In this document: positions 52,588 through 62,061 of the stretch, one piece after another
Numbering within the stretch: the first letter of the stretch is position 1
Layout of the letters: every line of letters begins with the position of its first letter
NCBI GenBank assembly: GCA_964406155.1
Contig: CAYOQR010000019.1
Coordinates: 14,987-78,986, forward strand
Source: Dongia_B sp964406155
GTDB taxonomy: Bacteria > Pseudomonadota > Alphaproteobacteria > Dongiales > Dongiaceae
Direction: 5' to 3'
Length of the DNA: 64,000 nucleotides
Translations under genes and position numbers: made by a program
The notes under the pieces: model-generated
Told to the model about the DNA's origin: nothing
The model's database searches: none
The model's input: only the letters and a program-made list of their open reading frames with translations

Positions 52588-53760
52588 TCAGTTCAGAGGT
52601 TCCTGCGCATACTTGCCATCATGCCAGATATACCAGGCGTAATTGACCTTCTTCAGGTCGCCCTTGTCGTCCCAGCTCAGATCGCCCATCACCGTCGGAT
52701 AGGTTCCGCTGCGCAAGGCGGCGGCTACTTTCTCGCTGTCGGTCGTACCGGCCTTGTTCGCCGCCGCCGCCCAGGCCTGCACCGCAGCATAGGTACTCAA
52801 CGTATAGCCTTCGGGGGTGTAGTTCTCGGCGGCGAATTCGGCGACCACCTTCTTGGCGGAATCGAGATGGATCGCCGAGGCGGCGTCGGAGAAGCGCAGG
52901 CCTTCGCCGGCCGGGCCGGAGATCGACCAGAATTCCGCCGTGTTCATCGCATCGGCGGAGATGAAATCGGCCTTGAAGCCCTGTTCGGCGCTCTGGCGCA
53001 TGATCATGGCGACGTCATTGTGATAGCCGCCGATATAGACCGCGTCGATCTTCGCTTGCTTGAGTTTCGAAATCAGCGCCGAGAAATCCTGGTTGTTGGC
53101 GGTATAGGTGTCCCGCACGGTCGTCTTCAGCCCGCTCGACTCCATGAATTTCTGGGTCTCCTCGGCGAGGCCATGGCCATAGGCCGATTTGTCGTCGAGG
53201 ATGGCGACATTTTTGCCGGCATAGGTCTTGGCCAGCCAGGGACCGGCGAAGACGCCTTGCTTGTCGTCGCGCCCGCAGGTGCGGAAGATGGTCTTGATCC
53301 CTTTTGCCGCCGGGGCGTCGGTGAAATCCGGATTGGTCGAGGCCGGCGACATCTCGATGATGTCTTCTTCCGAATAGACCGCCGAAGCCGGGATCGAGGA
53401 GCCGGAGCAATAATGGCCGGCGACGAAGGCGACGCCCTTCTTCACCAGGTCATTGGCAACCTGAACCGCCTGTTTCGGGTCGCATTGATCGTCGCCGATC
53501 ACCAGTTTCAATTGCTTGCCGAGCACACCGCCGGCCGCATTGATATCCTTGACCGCCAGTTCCGAGCCGCGCCGCAATTGTTCGCCGAAGGCCGCCAGCT
53601 CGCCGGTCATCGGCCCGGCGACGCCGATAGTGATATCGTCGGCCCTGGCCGGCGATGTCAGGGCGGCGGTACTGAGGCTGACGGAGCCGACGGCAATTGC
53701 GGCACCCGTGACGGCCGTCATCAGCCAATTGGGAACTCTGCACATATTTGGCCTGATCAT
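52588..53760 (-). CDS. Branched-chain amino-acid ABC transporter binding protein (LivJ-like)
   Basis: The 390-residue periplasmic protein has a 40-residue signal region (ending SPARA) and the type I binding-protein core: IGVAGPMTGELAAFGEQLRRGSELAVKDINAAGGVLGKQLKLVIGDDQCDPKQAV, HYCSGSSIPASAVYSEEDI with the ligand-binding Ser region, and a disulfide-like Cys pair. GGGAGG precedes ATG 53760. No matching permease or ATPase is next to it, so it is an orphan that may work with a transporter encoded elsewhere. Confidence 0.9.
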   Translation of the reverse strand: MIRPNMCRVPNWLMTAVTGAAIAVGSVSLSTAALTSPARADDITIGVAGPMTGELAAFGEQLRRGSELAVKDINAAGGVLGKQLKLVIGDDQCDPKQAVQVANDLVKKGVAFVAGHYCSGSSIPASAVYSEEDIIEMSPASTNPDFTDAPAAKGIKTIFRTCGRDDKQGVFAGPWLAKTYAGKNVAILDDKSAYGHGLAEETQKFMESSGLKTTVRDTYTANNQDFSALISKLKQAKIDAVYIGGYHNDVAMIMRQSAEQGFKADFISADAMNTAEFWSISGPAGEGLRFSDAASAIHLDSAKKVVAEFAAENYTPEGYTLSTYAAVQAWAAAANKAGTTDSEKVAAALRSGTYPTVMGDLSWDDKGDLKKVNYAWYIWHDGKYAQEPLN

Positions 53761-53987
53761 TTTATCCTCCCGTTTTTATCGGCATCGCCCGGTTATTTCG
53801 CTCCCGGATTTTCCGCATCCGGATTGTCCGTTGGCGCGGCAGGATGGTCCGCGTCCCCGGCAATGCCATGGCATCAGTGCTAGATCGGGCCGGCGGCCTG
53901 TGTAAGGTCCATTTCAATCTCTGTGAGAGGGCCATTGGCGCGAAAGGCGCCGCCGTCTTGTGGCTCAGCGATCGGTCCGCCCGATGA

Positions 53988-56900
53988 TCAGTCCGTGCTG
54001 GTCAGGAAAGGATGCAGTTGCGGCGCCATGGCGGCGAGCAGCTGGACGGCGAGGGCGCTGGTGAAATGATAATTGGCCGCCGCCGAACCGGGCACATAGG
54101 CTGTGACCGTGCCATAGAAGCGGTTGCCGAGGAAGAAGACGAAGGTTGCCGTTCGGTCGACGACGCGTGACGATGTCTCCGTTCCGCCGGCGGCGAAGGT
54201 CTCGAACCGATTGTCGCCGGTTCCGGTCTTACCGCCGACCTCCAGCAGCTTGCCGTCGTCGATCTGATAGGCGTTGCGCAGCCGCGTCGCCGTACCCTCG
54301 GCGACGACACCCATCAACATCCGCCGGACGGTCCGGGCGATTTCCGGCGCGATCACCTGCTGCGGTGCCGTCGGTGCCGCCGAAAAGGCGGTGTCGAAGG
54401 GTGTCCCATCGGCGAAATGCAGTTTGTCGAGATCGACGGTCGACTGTTTCACGCCGTCATTGAGGATGATTCCCATGAGCGCGGCCAGCGCATCGGGGCG
54501 GTCGCCGGAGCTGCCGATGGCGGTTGCCAGCGACGGCACCAGTTGGGCGAAGGGATAGCCGAGGCGCCGCCAGTCCTGAAGGATCTGATTGAAGGCGTCT
54601 TCCTCCAGCAGGATACGGATGCGCATATCCTGGCGGCGTGGATTATGGGTCTTGAACAGCCAGCGATAGACCGCCTGGCGTTCGGCCGTGCTGGCCTGCA
54701 GCATTTCGCCGCGCGAGGCTTTCGGGTGGCTGTGCAGATAATCGGCGAGCCAGAGTTCCAGCGGATGGACACCGGCGAGATAGCCGCGATCGGAGAGCGA
54801 GAATTTGTCGGGCCCGTATTTCTCGTAAAGAGTCGCGATGGCGATATCGTCGAGATGCAGCCCAGGCGCGCGCGCTTTCAGGAAGTCGCGCATCTCGGCA
54901 ATGCTGGCCTGCGGTCTTGCCGACCGGAAAGCCACCGCCAGGCGATAATCGACGGGGCGCGTCCGGCTGGCGAGCAGGCTCAGGGCCTCCTGGTCCGTCA
55001 GGCCATGATAGTCGTCCCAGAATCGGTTGAGATACTGCCGCCCTTCCTGGTCGGCGAAGCGATGCAAATAGGCCTCGCGGACGCCGGCTGGCCCATCGGC
55101 TGCCAGCGCTGCCTGACGCTCGATGTTCTCGGCCAGATAATAATGCAGGATATCCCGCATCAACCGGATAAAGGCGAGATTGATGGAATGATCGAAGGCG
55201 GCAGCGACCGTCGGGGTCTCATAGTCTTCCCATTTTTCGAAATTGTGGAAGACGTGCCGGCCGCTGCCGGTGAAGAAAGCTTCGGCGGGGCTTGCCGAAT
55301 ATCGCCGCTGGACGGCGGCATCCAGCATCTTCTGCAGGCTGCGATCCTTGGCACCGGCCAGATAGGCGATAGACCAGCGGCTGAGCGCATCCGGTGCCTT
55401 GGCTTCCTGCCGGGCGAGCGTGGCCGATGGGAGGCCGGCATAGCGGTCATGCAGCGCGGTGATGATGTTGAGATAGGTGATGAGGGTGCGCAGCTTGGCG
55501 GTCGATCCCAGGATCAGCTTCGCACCGGAATTGATGTCGAAGGGCTCGTCCAGGCTGTCGGCGTGAACGCGGAGATAGTTCCGGTCCTTGCCGCGTTCGT
55601 AGAGCACCACGCTATAGGTCACCCGCGACGGGTCCGCCGGCCCCAATAGGTCTTTGCCAATCATGCCGAGGGACGCGACATAATCGCGCTGGCCGAGTTG
55701 CGAGAGAACCTCGGTGACACGCTTCTGGGCGGTGGCATCGATCGTGCTTTGGGCGGTGACGTCGATCCGGTCCAGGCCATAGAGGGTTGGCAGGCGGAGA
55801 TCGCTCAGTAGTTCCGTGCGCACGGCATCGATCGCCTTGCGGTCGACGAAGGAGGCCGATGGCGGTGCTGGGGGCTCGGCGCGGAACCGCAGGGGGGTCT
55901 TGAGCGCGGCATCGTGCAGCTTGCTATCGATGACACCGGCCGCCGCCAGTGCCTTCAGATAGCGGTCGGTCAGGGCTTCCAGGGCGGCATGATCGGTGAC
56001 GAGATAGTAGGAGGGCCGCCGCTGGGCGAGCAGCAGGCTCAGGACCTGCTTATAGATCCTGGCCTGATGCTCGAGCGTGGCAGGTGTCGTGACGGGCACC
56101 GTCAACGCCTGATTGGCCTCGGTGAAATCCGTGCCGTACCACACCCAGAGGCCATCGCCGATCCCGATGACTTCGCCATAGCCGGGCCGCGAACTGAGCG
56201 GGGTCGCATTGAGATAGGTGGCCAGGATTTCCTGCCGCGCCGGCAAGGTGTCCACGCCCTGCCGATAGGCGCGCAAGGCCGCCGTCGCCATCTGGCGCAG
56301 CTTGTCGCCGATCGTATCGGTCCGCCCCTCCGGGGAATGCTGGAATTTCTCGATCTGCGTCGCCAGGGTGCTGGCGCCGCCGCGCCGGAAATGCGGGTTG
56401 ATCCAGCCGGCGAGCCTGCCGAAACTGGCCAGCAGGAAACGGTTCCACTCGACGGCCGGATTGCGGCGGGGGTAATCGTCATCGAGCAACGAGCGGTCCT
56501 CGATGAAAAGGAGGGTCTCGGCCATTAGCGGCGGGATGTTGCGGAAGCCCTCATAGACCCATCCCGGATTGCGGACGGTGTAGAGCAACTGACCGTGGCG
56601 GTCGAGCAGGGTGAAGCCGGCCTGCGCCTTCTGGGAATAGACCGCATAGCCGCCGGCATCGGCAAATTCTTCGAGCTCGGGCGACTGCACCGCCTGGCTG
56701 TCCAGGCGGAAATGATGCTGTGTCAGTTGTTGGCTGAAAGACGGCAAAGCGGTGTAACCCAGCCGTTCGTCATAGGGTCCCCCCTGCGGGAACCTGATAT
56801 CCGGGCTGGGGCCGGTGCCGATCTTGAAGGTCATCTCCCGTGCCAGCCGGGAGAACAGGATGGATTGCAGGAAAGAGGTCTGCGCTTCCAGGACGACGGC

Positions 56901-57059
56901 GGAGCCCGCCAGAGCCAGGCAGATCAGGCAGAGCGCCCACCACGTCGTGCGCCGCAGGGCCGTTCCCCGCAGGATCGAAACGAAAAACCCATGACGTGCC
57001 GGTAACGCCGGACCTGTACCATCCTTGTCATGTCCACGCCGCAGAAGCAGAACGGCCAT
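53988..57059 (-). CDS. Divergent class A penicillin-binding protein
   Basis: The 1023-residue protein has one membrane segment (about 38-58), a diverged glycosyltransferase domain (ETLLFIEDRSLL with E187, and RRGGASTLATQIEKF instead of the usual GGSTITQQ) and a transpeptidase domain with STAK (S519), SIN (S625) and KTGTG (K944). The gap between SxN and KTG is about 317 residues, longer than in most class A PBPs, with a helical insertion (about 650-850). It differs strongly from MrcA at 13220. Start ATG 57059 has GAGAGG upstream. It may be a specialised peptidoglycan synthase. Confidence 0.8.
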   Translation of the reverse strand: MAVLLLRRGHDKDGTGPALPARHGFFVSILRGTALRRTTWWALCLICLALAGSAVVLEAQTSFLQSILFSRLAREMTFKIGTGPSPDIRFPQGGPYDERLGYTALPSFSQQLTQHHFRLDSQAVQSPELEEFADAGGYAVYSQKAQAGFTLLDRHGQLLYTVRNPGWVYEGFRNIPPLMAETLLFIEDRSLLDDDYPRRNPAVEWNRFLLASFGRLAGWINPHFRRGGASTLATQIEKFQHSPEGRTDTIGDKLRQMATAALRAYRQGVDTLPARQEILATYLNATPLSSRPGYGEVIGIGDGLWVWYGTDFTEANQALTVPVTTPATLEHQARIYKQVLSLLLAQRRPSYYLVTDHAALEALTDRYLKALAAAGVIDSKLHDAALKTPLRFRAEPPAPPSASFVDRKAIDAVRTELLSDLRLPTLYGLDRIDVTAQSTIDATAQKRVTEVLSQLGQRDYVASLGMIGKDLLGPADPSRVTYSVVLYERGKDRNYLRVHADSLDEPFDINSGAKLILGSTAKLRTLITYLNIITALHDRYAGLPSATLARQEAKAPDALSRWSIAYLAGAKDRSLQKMLDAAVQRRYSASPAEAFFTGSGRHVFHNFEKWEDYETPTVAAAFDHSINLAFIRLMRDILHYYLAENIERQAALAADGPAGVREAYLHRFADQEGRQYLNRFWDDYHGLTDQEALSLLASRTRPVDYRLAVAFRSARPQASIAEMRDFLKARAPGLHLDDIAIATLYEKYGPDKFSLSDRGYLAGVHPLELWLADYLHSHPKASRGEMLQASTAERQAVYRWLFKTHNPRRQDMRIRILLEEDAFNQILQDWRRLGYPFAQLVPSLATAIGSSGDRPDALAALMGIILNDGVKQSTVDLDKLHFADGTPFDTAFSAAPTAPQQVIAPEIARTVRRMLMGVVAEGTATRLRNAYQIDDGKLLEVGGKTGTGDNRFETFAAGGTETSSRVVDRTATFVFFLGNRFYGTVTAYVPGSAAANYHFTSALAVQLLAAMAPQLHPFLTSTD

Positions 57060-57214
57060 GGCCGGTGCCTCTCTTTCCGTTCCAGGATAGATAGGCGCGG
57101 CATGAGCGGTTGTGGAGGGGAGGATCGCAAGGATGTGAAGAAAAATTACTCTGGATCCGGCTGCGGGATCGGACTGTGGCGATAATTAAAATAATTCAAA
57201 AAAAGAACGACATA

Positions 57215-57235
57215 CCGGCGGCGATACGCCGCCGG
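57215..57235 (-). terminator. Hairpin downstream of the halogenase-like gene
   Basis: Arms CCGGCGGCG and CGCCGCCGG around an ATA loop form a 9 bp perfect stem. On the minus strand it is followed after eleven bases by a T-rich run, so it could end the leftward halogenase-like transcript. Confidence 0.6.
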
Positions 57236-57248
57236 CGGGGCCGCCTCG

Positions 57249-58502
57249 TCACTCGCAGAGCGAGGCCACCATCTCCAGGGTTTCCTGGGGACGCCGCACG
57301 AAGGGATTTTCCTCGTCCCAGGCATAGCCAGCCAGGATCGAGGTCACCATGGAATGGATGCGTTCGGATTTCTGCGGATGATTGAAGATCACCTTCTGCA
57401 GCGCACCTTCGTACCAGCCGTTGACATAAGCACGGAAGGTATTCACGCCCTTGATCAGCGGCTGGGCGAAGTCGCCCTGCCAATCCGGCACCTCGTTGCG
57501 CAACTGGCGGTCCACCACCTTGGCGGCAAGAGAGGCTGATTTCAGGGCGATCGTCACGCCCGAGGAAAAGACCGGATCGAGAAATTCGCCGGCATTGCCG
57601 AGCAGCGCATAGCCCGGCCCCACCAGGCTCTTCACGCGGCAGGCATAGCCGATGATCTCGCCGCCGTCATTGGCCGGCTCCGCTTTTGCCAGGAGCTGAT
57701 GCATCAGACCGCTTTCGGCGATCCAGGCGGAGAGGCGATGATTGCGCAGGGCATCGGGCGTCAATCCCTGGCTGCCGCCTGCCATTCCCTTCTCCTGCTG
57801 CAGCAGGTCGGTTTCGCCGACGACGCCGATCGAGCACAGCCCTTCCGCCAGCGGGATCATCCAGTACCAGACCGAGGGCGCGTTCGGATTGATGCTGATC
57901 AGGATCTTGTTACGGTCATAGGCTTCCGGGGGGATGTGGTCGCGGACATGGCGGAACATGGCCATGCGCGGCGGCACGGCGACGGGGATTTCGAGATCCA
58001 GCAGCCGTGCGAGGACACGGCCGAAGCCGCTGGCATCGAGCACGAAGCGCGCCTTGACCTCGCGGATCTCGCCGCTTTCGTCGCGCAGGGTCAGGCTGGG
58101 GGCGACGGGATCCGGCCGCATGGCGGTGACCGTCTGGCCGAAATGCAGCTTGGCGCCCATCCGGGCGGCACCGCGGGCCAGCACATCGTCGAATTTATCG
58201 CGCCTTACCTGATAGGTCGTGCCCCAGCCGGGGGTGAATTTTTCCCGGAAGTCGAAGGCTTCCTGCCGCTCGCCCCACTGGAACATGGCGCCGTTCTTGT
58301 GCTGGAAACCGGCCTCCACGACATCGCGCAGCAGCCCGGCCTCCTCCAGCCATTCCATCGACTGGGGCAGCAGGCTTTCACCGATCGAGAACCGGGGAAA
58401 ATGGGTGCGCTCGAAGATTTCGACCGACCAGCCGGCCTTGACCAGCAAGGCGGCTGCCACCGCACCCGACGGTCCCGCTCCGATAATCGCAACATCAGGC
58501 AT
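57249..58502 (-). CDS. FADH2-dependent halogenase-like oxidoreductase
   Basis: The 417-residue flavoprotein begins with the dinucleotide motif VAIIGAGPSGAVAAALL and has RFSIGESLLPQ near 37, K69 in FQHKNGAMFQWG (the position of the essential halogenase lysine), DASGFGRVLARLL near 157 and WYWMIP at 212-217, the WxWxIP halogenase signature. The later GYALLGNAGEFLDPVFSSGVTIALKSA is the FAD-binding end. These features fit flavin halogenases of the phenolic type or close relatives (geranylgeranyl reductase-like oxygenases). No PKS, NRPS or flavin reductase lies next to it. Confidence 0.75.
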   Translation of the reverse strand: MPDVAIIGAGPSGAVAAALLVKAGWSVEIFERTHFPRFSIGESLLPQSMEWLEEAGLLRDVVEAGFQHKNGAMFQWGERQEAFDFREKFTPGWGTTYQVRRDKFDDVLARGAARMGAKLHFGQTVTAMRPDPVAPSLTLRDESGEIREVKARFVLDASGFGRVLARLLDLEIPVAVPPRMAMFRHVRDHIPPEAYDRNKILISINPNAPSVWYWMIPLAEGLCSIGVVGETDLLQQEKGMAGGSQGLTPDALRNHRLSAWIAESGLMHQLLAKAEPANDGGEIIGYACRVKSLVGPGYALLGNAGEFLDPVFSSGVTIALKSASLAAKVVDRQLRNEVPDWQGDFAQPLIKGVNTFRAYVNGWYEGALQKVIFNHPQKSERIHSMVTSILAGYAWDEENPFVRRPQETLEMVASLCE

Positions 58503-58687
58503 GCTTGTTCCTTCACGGTATTGCTGTCGCCATCAGCATGACCGGATCGGCAGGTGACGGCATCTCAGGAAAGTCCCCGGCTGCAAACTTGCATCAAAGG
58601 ACCTCCCGGGCAAGGGGAAGTGTCGCTCACGCACGGCGACGTGACCGCCCGCACGAGTCGATGCGGCCGCGATCTTCCTGTCGCCGA

Positions 58688-58702
58688 CCGGTAACATACC
58701 GG
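58688..58702. promoter_or_regulatory. Dyad CCGGTA-ACA-TACCGG
   Basis: Perfect 6 bp arms around ACA between two divergent genes; a candidate operator for an unknown repressor. Confidence 0.35.
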
Positions 58703-58746
58703 GCTGGATCGGCGTCCAGATGGCGGGTCCCCCGCGCAAGCGTTTC

Positions 58747-58784
58747 CAGGTGTTCTCATTCTCAGGTGTTCTCGTTCCCAGGTG
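58747..58784 (+). repeat. 16 bp direct repeats upstream of the lipoprotein gene
   Basis: Copies CAGGTGTTCTCATTCT (58747-58762) and CAGGTGTTCTCGTTCC (58763-58778) match at 14 of 16 bases, followed by a partial CAGGTG. They lie about 80 bases before the chosen ATG. Confidence 0.7.
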
Positions 58785-58860
58785 ACAGGAACGGGCGGGC
58801 ATGGGAAGTTGGCGCCGCGCCGCCATGCCAATAGGCTCGTCATCAACCGCCGATATCGTC

Positions 58861-60921
58861 ATGCGTTCAGGAAAATCAGCCAGGAAAATCATCGGGATTA
58901 CCGCCGCCTCGTTGCTGGCCGTCATCATCGCGGCCTGCTCGGCGGGTGGGCTTTTTGCCCGTGACAAGGATAATCCGACGGACAAGGACAGGCCGATGGA
59001 CAAGGGCAGGCCGATGGATGAGGACGGCCGTCCAGCCAGCGTCATGCTGGGGCAGATGGAGCTGACATCCTGCCGGGACGCCCAGGCCTATTGCGGCAAG
59101 ATCCTGCGTCCGCTCGATCCGGCTGCCGGGCTGACCGACCAGATCGCCGTCAGTTTCGTCTGGTTCCCGCATACCGATCGGACAATCTCGGCGACCGGCA
59201 CCATCGTCGCGGTGGATGGCGGCCCGGGCTATGCCTCCACCGCCTCCAGCAAGGACTATCTCAGGCTTTTTGACCCGCTGCGGCGCGACCGCGATTTGCT
59301 GATCGTCGATAACCGGGGAACCGGCCGGTCAGGTGCCGTCAACTGCCCCGACTTGCAACAGGCGGAGGTCTTGACGCCGGATGCCGTCGCCGCCTGCGCC
59401 AACTCCCTGGACAAGGCGGCCTATGCCTATCGCTCGGCTCTGGCGGCGGATGATCTGTCGGCGATCCTGCTGGCGATCGGCGCCGGGCCGGTCGATCTCT
59501 ATGGCGATTCCTATGGCACCTTCTTTGCCCAGGTCTTCGCCTTCCATCATCCCCATGAGCTGCGCTCGTTGATCCTGGACAGTGCCTATCCCGCCGGCGA
59601 TGTCTCCCCCTGGTGGCATCTGGGCGCCGTGACGCTGGCGGCGTCGCTGGAGGCGGCCTGTGCCAGATCGCCAGGCTGCGGCGCCGATCCGGTCAAGCCG
59701 GCGACCCGTCTTGCGGAGCTGGTCCGGGCGGTGCGCCAGCATCCCATCCCGGGCGAGCCGGTAGCGGGCGACAATGATCGGCCGGCTGCCGCCATCGATG
59801 TGCCGCGCCTCGTCAATCTGATGCTGTCCGGCGCCCTGGGACCGGTCTTCTTTCGTGAAGCCAATGCCGCGATGCGCGCTTACCTCGATGACGGCGATGC
59901 CGTGCCGCTGCGCCGCCTGATGGCGGAATCGGATATGGCCGGCGATCCGGCCGGTCTCGAAGCCGGGCCGAAGAAGTTCAGTGCCGGCCTCTTCGTTGCC
60001 GTCAGTTGCAGCGACTATCCGCAGGCCTATGACATGCATAAACCCGTGGTGGCGCGCGCGGGGGATCTCACAGCGGCGGCGACGCGGCAGGACCCGGATA
60101 CCTTTGCACCCTTCACCATCGCCGAATTCCGGCAATCGCCGTTGCAGGAGAATTCGGTCGATCTCTGCGTCAACTGGCGTCCCGCGCCGGCGGCAGTCGT
60201 GACCGGCAATCCCCTGTTGGACGATGGCGGTGCGCCTCTGCCGGCGCCCGATCTGCCGGTCCTGGTGCTCTCGGGCGAGCTTGATATCGGCACTACGCCG
60301 ATCGAAGGCCGGCAGACGGCTGCGATGTTTCCCCATGCGAACTGGATTCTCCTGAAGAACAGTCTTCATGTGACGGCGATCGACGAGACGAATGAGTGCG
60401 GGGCAAATCTCGTCCGGCATTTCATCGACACCTTGCAGGTCGGCGATGCCAGTTGCGCCGAGCGGATTCCGCCGCTCCGGGTGATGCAGCGGTTTTCGCT
60501 CACCAGCGCTACGGTGATGCCGGCACGGCCGGGCGAGGATAACGAGGGTCATGACCGCGAATTGCGCCTGGCGGATACGGTGAGCCTGACGGCGGCCGAT
60601 ATCGTGGCGCGCTGGTGGACCAATTATGACAAAAAGGGTGCCGGCCTGCGCGGCGGTAGCTATCGCTATCGGGAGGCCGGCGACAATGTCGTGGTGTTCG
60701 AACTGGATCAGGTGCGCTGGACGGAAGATGTCGCCGTTTCCGGTCGTCTGCGCTGGGACCGGCGCAGTGGCAAGGTCAGGGGGCGGGTCACGTTCCGCAG
60801 CCTCGGCGGGGATCGGGGCCGGTTGAAACTAACCTGGAACGAGCAGCAGGCGCAGATCCCGCCCCGGATCACCGGCACCGTCAACGGCTATGCCATCGAC
60901 GCGGTTTCTGCCGGTTTTTAA
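58861..60921 (+). CDS. Lipoprotein alpha/beta hydrolase, tripeptidyl aminopeptidase-like
   Basis: The 686-residue protein has a lipoprotein signal ending VIIAAC (Cys26), then a short charged tandem repeat (DKDNPTDKDRPMDKGRPMDED). The alpha/beta hydrolase core has GGPG near 120, the elbow GDSYGTFFA near 221, a late Asp in SGELDIGTTP and His in NSLHVTA, the pattern of proline/tripeptidyl aminopeptidases (S33) with TAP-like C-terminus. A 150-residue beta-rich extension follows. It is anchored in the outer or inner membrane. ATG 58801 is possible but would lengthen the signal. Confidence 0.8.
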   Translation: MRSGKSARKIIGITAASLLAVIIAACSAGGLFARDKDNPTDKDRPMDKGRPMDEDGRPASVMLGQMELTSCRDAQAYCGKILRPLDPAAGLTDQIAVSFVWFPHTDRTISATGTIVAVDGGPGYASTASSKDYLRLFDPLRRDRDLLIVDNRGTGRSGAVNCPDLQQAEVLTPDAVAACANSLDKAAYAYRSALAADDLSAILLAIGAGPVDLYGDSYGTFFAQVFAFHHPHELRSLILDSAYPAGDVSPWWHLGAVTLAASLEAACARSPGCGADPVKPATRLAELVRAVRQHPIPGEPVAGDNDRPAAAIDVPRLVNLMLSGALGPVFFREANAAMRAYLDDGDAVPLRRLMAESDMAGDPAGLEAGPKKFSAGLFVAVSCSDYPQAYDMHKPVVARAGDLTAAATRQDPDTFAPFTIAEFRQSPLQENSVDLCVNWRPAPAAVVTGNPLLDDGGAPLPAPDLPVLVLSGELDIGTTPIEGRQTAAMFPHANWILLKNSLHVTAIDETNECGANLVRHFIDTLQVGDASCAERIPPLRVMQRFSLTSATVMPARPGEDNEGHDRELRLADTVSLTAADIVARWWTNYDKKGAGLRGGSYRYREAGDNVVVFELDQVRWTEDVAVSGRLRWDRRSGKVRGRVTFRSLGGDRGRLKLTWNEQQAQIPPRITGTVNGYAIDAVSAGF

Positions 60922-61667
60922 AACCTCGATTCCCGCTGTCGCCGTGCCTTGCGATCGTCCCGGACGAGGATCACCAGGGCGCCCAGCGCCATGGCGTCGA
61001 GCGCGAACCAGGTCAGCAGATAAGCGAGGTGGTTGTTCGGGAGATCGACGACCGTCAGGCCGGCGACTGGAATCCTGTCGCCGGCATCCTTCTCGGCATC
61101 GACGAAATAAGGCGCGATCCCGGTGAGACCACGCGCCTGGCCGATCGCCGCCACGTCACGCGAATACCAGCGGTCGGCCGGCGGATCGTTGCGGTGGAGG
61201 AAGGCGCCGCCGGGCTCGCTCATGCGCAGGAGGCCGGTCACCGTCGCCGGCCCGGCATCCGCGCCGACCTGCGCCCGCTGTTCCGGCAGGACGAAGCCGC
61301 GATTGACCAGGACCACGAAGCCTTGCCGCGTCCGGAAGGGCGACAAAGTCCAATATCCGCCGCCAAGCCTGGTAACGGCCTGAACGAAGGCGGGGGGCTT
61401 GTCGAGAAAGGTTCCATCGAGGATGACGCGGCGATAGGCGTCCTTGTCCGCAGCGACGGCCGGCCAAGCTTCGGAGCCCGGCGGCGGCACGGGCGCGGCA
61501 TGAATGCGCGCATCGATCCGGGCGATCAGGTCCAGCTTCCAGCCGAGACGGTAGACCTGCCAGACGCCGAGTGCCGAGAAAACAGCGAAAGCCAAGACCA
61601 GCCCGGCGGCCATGACGGCGAAACGACGCCGCGACCGGGGGAGCCCGGCCGCTCGATCCGCCGGCAT
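60918..61667 (-). CDS. SURF1 family oxidase assembly protein
   Basis: The 249-residue protein has the two membrane helices of SURF1 at about 15-37 and 215-238, with VFSALGVWQVYRLGWKLDLIARID between the first helix and the loop, and DLPNNHLAYLLTWFALDAMAL at the end. SURF1 helps heme a or o insertion into haem-copper oxidases. It overlaps the end of the convergent lipoprotein gene by 4 bp and is downstream of cyoD in the oxidase operon. Confidence 0.88.
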   Translation of the reverse strand: MPADRAAGLPRSRRRFAVMAAGLVLAFAVFSALGVWQVYRLGWKLDLIARIDARIHAAPVPPPGSEAWPAVAADKDAYRRVILDGTFLDKPPAFVQAVTRLGGGYWTLSPFRTRQGFVVLVNRGFVLPEQRAQVGADAGPATVTGLLRMSEPGGAFLHRNDPPADRWYSRDVAAIGQARGLTGIAPYFVDAEKDAGDRIPVAGLTVVDLPNNHLAYLLTWFALDAMALGALVILVRDDRKARRQRESRF

Positions 61668-61695
61668 GTGGATCAGGCCAATGTCATGGTATCTG

Positions 61696-62061
61696 TCACG
61701 GCATCTGGCTCATGTCGTGCACCGAGACCGGCATCATGTTGTTGACCATGTGATACATGACCCAGAGCGAGCCGCTGAGCACGATCACCACCAGCACCAG
61801 CGTGAAAATCAGCGCCATCAGATTCCAGCCACCCTCGGATTTCGCATCCATGTGCAGGAAATAGACCATATGGACGACGATCTGCACGATCGCCAGTCCC
61901 ACCACGATGAGGGTGGTCGTGAGCTTGGACGCGATCGCCCCCGTCATCACCAGCGCGAAGGGAACGACGGTTAACCCGACCGAGAGGCCGAAACCGATCA
62001 GATAGCTTGAGAGCGTGCCATGCGACGGGGCGTGTGAATCGTGATGGGTATCGGCACTCAT
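61696..62061 (-). CDS. cyoD: Cytochrome bo ubiquinol oxidase subunit IV
   Basis: The 121-residue protein has a His-rich start (MSADTHHDSHAPSHG) and three membrane helices typical of CyoD (YLIGFGLSVGLTVVPFALVM, LIVVGLAIVQIVVHMVYFLHM, LVLVVIVLSGSLWVMYHM). It overlaps the cyoC stop by 4 bp. Confidence 0.92.
   Translation of the reverse strand: MSADTHHDSHAPSHGTLSSYLIGFGLSVGLTVVPFALVMTGAIASKLTTTLIVVGLAIVQIVVHMVYFLHMDAKSEGGWNLMALIFTLVLVVIVLSGSLWVMYHMVNNMMPVSVHDMSQMP

Larger units (their letters stand above)
58503..58860. other. Intergenic region between halogenase-like and lipoprotein genes
   Basis: About 360 bases with no credible gene. It carries a perfect dyad and a direct repeat (listed separately) and must hold divergent promoters. 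Confidence 0.4.
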
